64,000 bases of DNA from Prevotella sp. oral taxon 376 (GTDB lineage Bacteria > Bacteroidota > Bacteroidia > Bacteroidales > Bacteroidaceae), in the NCBI RefSeq assembly GCF_003043945.1, contig NZ_PYXG01000002.1, forward strand, positions 372,001-436,000, given 5' to 3'. Below, one piece after another: positions 62,736-64,000 of this stretch. The notes under the pieces were generated by a model. That model was not told the origin of the DNA. It did no database searches and was given only the letters and a program-made list of their open reading frames with translations. Each line of letters opens with the position of its first letter. Position 1 is the first letter of the stretch. The position numbers and the translations under genes are program-made.

Positions 62736-63005
62736 TTATTCAACCACTGCGAGTACATCGCTCTGACGCATCATCAGATACTTCTCGCCCTCATTCTCAA
62801 TTTCCGTACCCGCATACTTGCCATAAAGCACGGTATTGCCTTCTTTCAGGACCATGGGGTCATCCTTGGTTCCACCACCAACGGCAACAACCATACCACG
62901 CTGTGGCTTTTCCTTAGCCGTGTCCGGGATAATGATTCCACCTACTTTCTCTTCTGCTTGTGCTGGAAGCACCAGTACTCTGTCTGCTAATGGTTTAATT
63001 TTCAT
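62736..63005 (-). CDS. groES: 10-kDa co-chaperonin GroES
   Basis: 89 residues from [14 protein letters not shown]; a longer frame runs upstream through the promoter and is rejected. The mobile loop region ([20 protein letters not shown]) that touches GroEL is intact, and the roof loop and beta-barrel are complete. First gene of groES-groEL. No CIRCE element is found; a sigma-54-like promoter and an inverted repeat lie upstream. Confidence 0.97.
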   Translation of the reverse strand: MKIKPLADRVLVLPAQAEEKVGGIIIPDTAKEKPQRGMVVAVGGGTKDDPMVLKEGNTVLYGKYAGTEIENEGEKYLMMRQSDVLAVVE

Positions 63006-63053
63006 AATTCGTATGTTTTTAAGTTTGAATTCTCGAAATTTCACCTTTCCATA

Positions 63054-63069
63054 TGCGAAAAGTGTGCCA
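63054..63069 (-). promoter_or_regulatory. Sigma-54-type -24/-12 promoter candidate for groESL
   Basis: Minus strand: TGGCAC (63069-63064), 5 nt, TCGCA (63058-63054). This matches TGGCAC-N5-TTGCA except for one base, with the invariant GG and GC at 10-bp spacing. The start would fall near 63043, about 38 nt before the groES ATG. No TAnnTTTG box is present. Upstream, a 23-bp inverted repeat of TGACATAT type (63097-63119) could be an enhancer site. Confidence 0.55.
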
Positions 63070-63171
63070 AAAACGGCAAGTGCCACATGTGTCAGTCTGA
63101 TATATGTCAAATATGTCAGTAATCCATAAAAAAAACAATCAACTAAAATTGCTCTCCTCGATAAAATATCG

Positions 63172-63179
63172 TAACTTTG
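63172..63179 (+). promoter_or_regulatory. -7 box for the ThrE-family gene
   Basis: TAACTTTG, 33 bases before the ATG at 63213. The -33 region has no clear TTTG. Confidence 0.6.
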
Positions 63180-63212
63180 ACCGCGTCAAGACAACTTTAC
63201 GAAACAGAATAT

Positions 63213-64000
63213 ATGGACGAAAAGGATATTCATCAGGATTTAAAAGCAAAGACCATCTTTCTTGCGGAATACGCAGCTACTCTTGAAGCGGTTGGTGCAC
63301 AGTCATCAAGAATACAATACAACACGGTTCGCATTGCCAAGTCATGGGGGCTATGGTGCAACCTGCTGATGCTTCCGCAGACCATCGATGTAACATTGCA
63401 TGATGAAGGCCGCGAACACTCTTACACCTATGTGAAGAAAACCCCGTCCCTGCCCCTGAACTTCAAGATCAACATGAAGCTCTCCCATCTTTCCTGGAGC
63501 GCCTTTGACAAGAAACTTCCATTGAATGCCCTTTGGGAAGAATTCCACAAAATCATCAGCGAACCTCGGGAGAACGCATGGACGGTTCTCATTCTCGTCG
63601 CTTTTGCCAACGCCTGTTTCTGTCGCCTTTTTGATGGAAACTATACATCAATGGCCATCGTGTGGTGCGCTACTTTCGTTGGATTTTTCATCAAACAACA
63701 ACTGATCCGGCGCCAGATTAACGAGTTGGCCGTATTCGTCATATGCTCCTTTATATCCACAATGATCGGCGCAACCGACTTTCTCTACATCCACGGAGGC
63801 ACGGAAGACATGTCGCTGGCCACCTCCATGTTGTATCTCGTTCCCGGAGTACCTATTATCAATGGCGTAATGGATATCCTGGACCGGCATGTACTGAGCG
63901 GTATGGCCCGACTCATCAACGCCTGTATGCTGATTGTCTGCATTGCCATAGGCCTCACACTCACCGTAGTGCTGCTCAAGGTAGATCCCGACAACTTCAC
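63213..64000 (+). CDS. ThrE-family threonine/serine exporter (3' truncated by window edge)
   Basis: 262 residues visible from MDEKDIHQDLKAKTIFLAEY. The N-terminal part (about 1-120) has the putative catalytic/regulatory ThrE domain with AATLEAVGAQSSRIQYNTVR and the partner pattern AKSWG; from about 130 there are at least four hydrophobic helices, including SLATSMLYLVPGVPIINGVM, the family signature (PGxxxxNGxxD). The frame is open at the window end; the remaining part should be very short if this is the approximately 255-265-residue Bacteroidetes version, which is often a split ThrE. The role in amino-acid efflux is inferred from the family. Confidence 0.85.
   Translation, partial: MDEKDIHQDLKAKTIFLAEYAATLEAVGAQSSRIQYNTVRIAKSWGLWCNLLMLPQTIDVTLHDEGREHSYTYVKKTPSLPLNFKINMKLSHLSWSAFDKKLPLNALWEEFHKIISEPRENAWTVLILVAFANACFCRLFDGNYTSMAIVWCATFVGFFIKQQLIRRQINELAVFVICSFISTMIGATDFLYIHGGTEDMSLATSMLYLVPGVPIINGVMDILDRHVLSGMARLINACMLIVCIAIGLTLTVVLLKVDPDNF

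Noticed and set aside
63005..63120. CIRCE (HrcA) operator before groES
   Set aside because: No TTAGCACTC-N9-GAGTGCTAA-like inverted repeat is found; the inverted repeat seen is of a different sequence.

Overview
This 64-kb window is chromosomal DNA from a member of the Bacteroidales, most likely Prevotellaceae. Three things point there. The proteins are of Bacteroidetes type (a short RpoZ, DUF4293, DUF4468, a Porin_10-type barrel, DUF2027/Smr, Bacteroidetes BamD). Promoters follow the phylum's pattern, TTTG about 20 nt before TAnnTTTG, and Shine-Dalgarno sequences are weak or missing. Codon use is moderate in GC. Nearly everything is housekeeping or core metabolism. I see no phage, plasmid, transposon or CRISPR array, and no rRNA or tRNA gene.

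Layout. 1-7 kb: the 3' part of pyruvate:ferredoxin oxidoreductase, a lipoprotein, the bamD-rpoZ-DUF4293 operon and divergent uvrB. 7-13.5 kb: a run of envelope genes (DUF4468 coiled-coil protein, small membrane protein, Porin_10 protein), menA and an HD hydrolase, then a strong 6S-like RNA candidate and riboflavin synthase. 13.7-20.3 kb: a complete TolC/MacA/MacB-type tripartite exporter, a Gph-like phosphatase and mltG. 21-31 kb: glnS-TPR-DedA, GDP-mannose synthesis (manC), two small winged-helix-like proteins, aspS, a repeat-bearing gap, a frameshifted gene fragment, a DUF1573 protein and a HAD phosphatase. 31-39 kb: rsmG-MBL hydrolase-ruvC, then the minus-strand operon MORN protein-YhcH-glgB-DUF6057-like, and kdsB. 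39-46 kb: DUF2027/Smr-nadE, an iron alcohol dehydrogenase, an orphan trpF and rpe. 46-55 kb: an ECF sigma factor with a duplicated promoter, the glycogen operon (debranching enzyme, GT4 transferase, GH57), miaA-lipid kinase and gapA. 55-64 kb: mscL, the operon small membrane protein-AmgK/RapZ fusion-murU-guaA-rhodanese lipoprotein, groES-groEL, and the start of a ThrE-type exporter.

Most unusual content. (1) Two unrelated intergenic repeat families, at five sites, share one geometry: chains of short palindromes with a strict 22-bp period, so palindrome centres recur every 11 bp. Family A is built on TTACAAGCAGCTTGTAA and family B on GACAAAATCGGCGA-type half-sites. (2) A 6S-like RNA lies between a consensus promoter and ribE. 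(3) A cell-wall-recycling sugar kinase (AmgK-like) is fused to a RapZ C-terminal domain, next to murU and guaA. (4) A duplicated promoter block with two hairpins may make a small RNA upstream of the ECF sigma gene. (5) groESL has a sigma-54-like promoter. Several transcripts also look leaderless, and two divergent intergenic regions have facing -7 boxes.

Functional names come from motif and family recognition by eye. No database search was run, and promoters, terminators and RNAs are sequence-pattern predictions.
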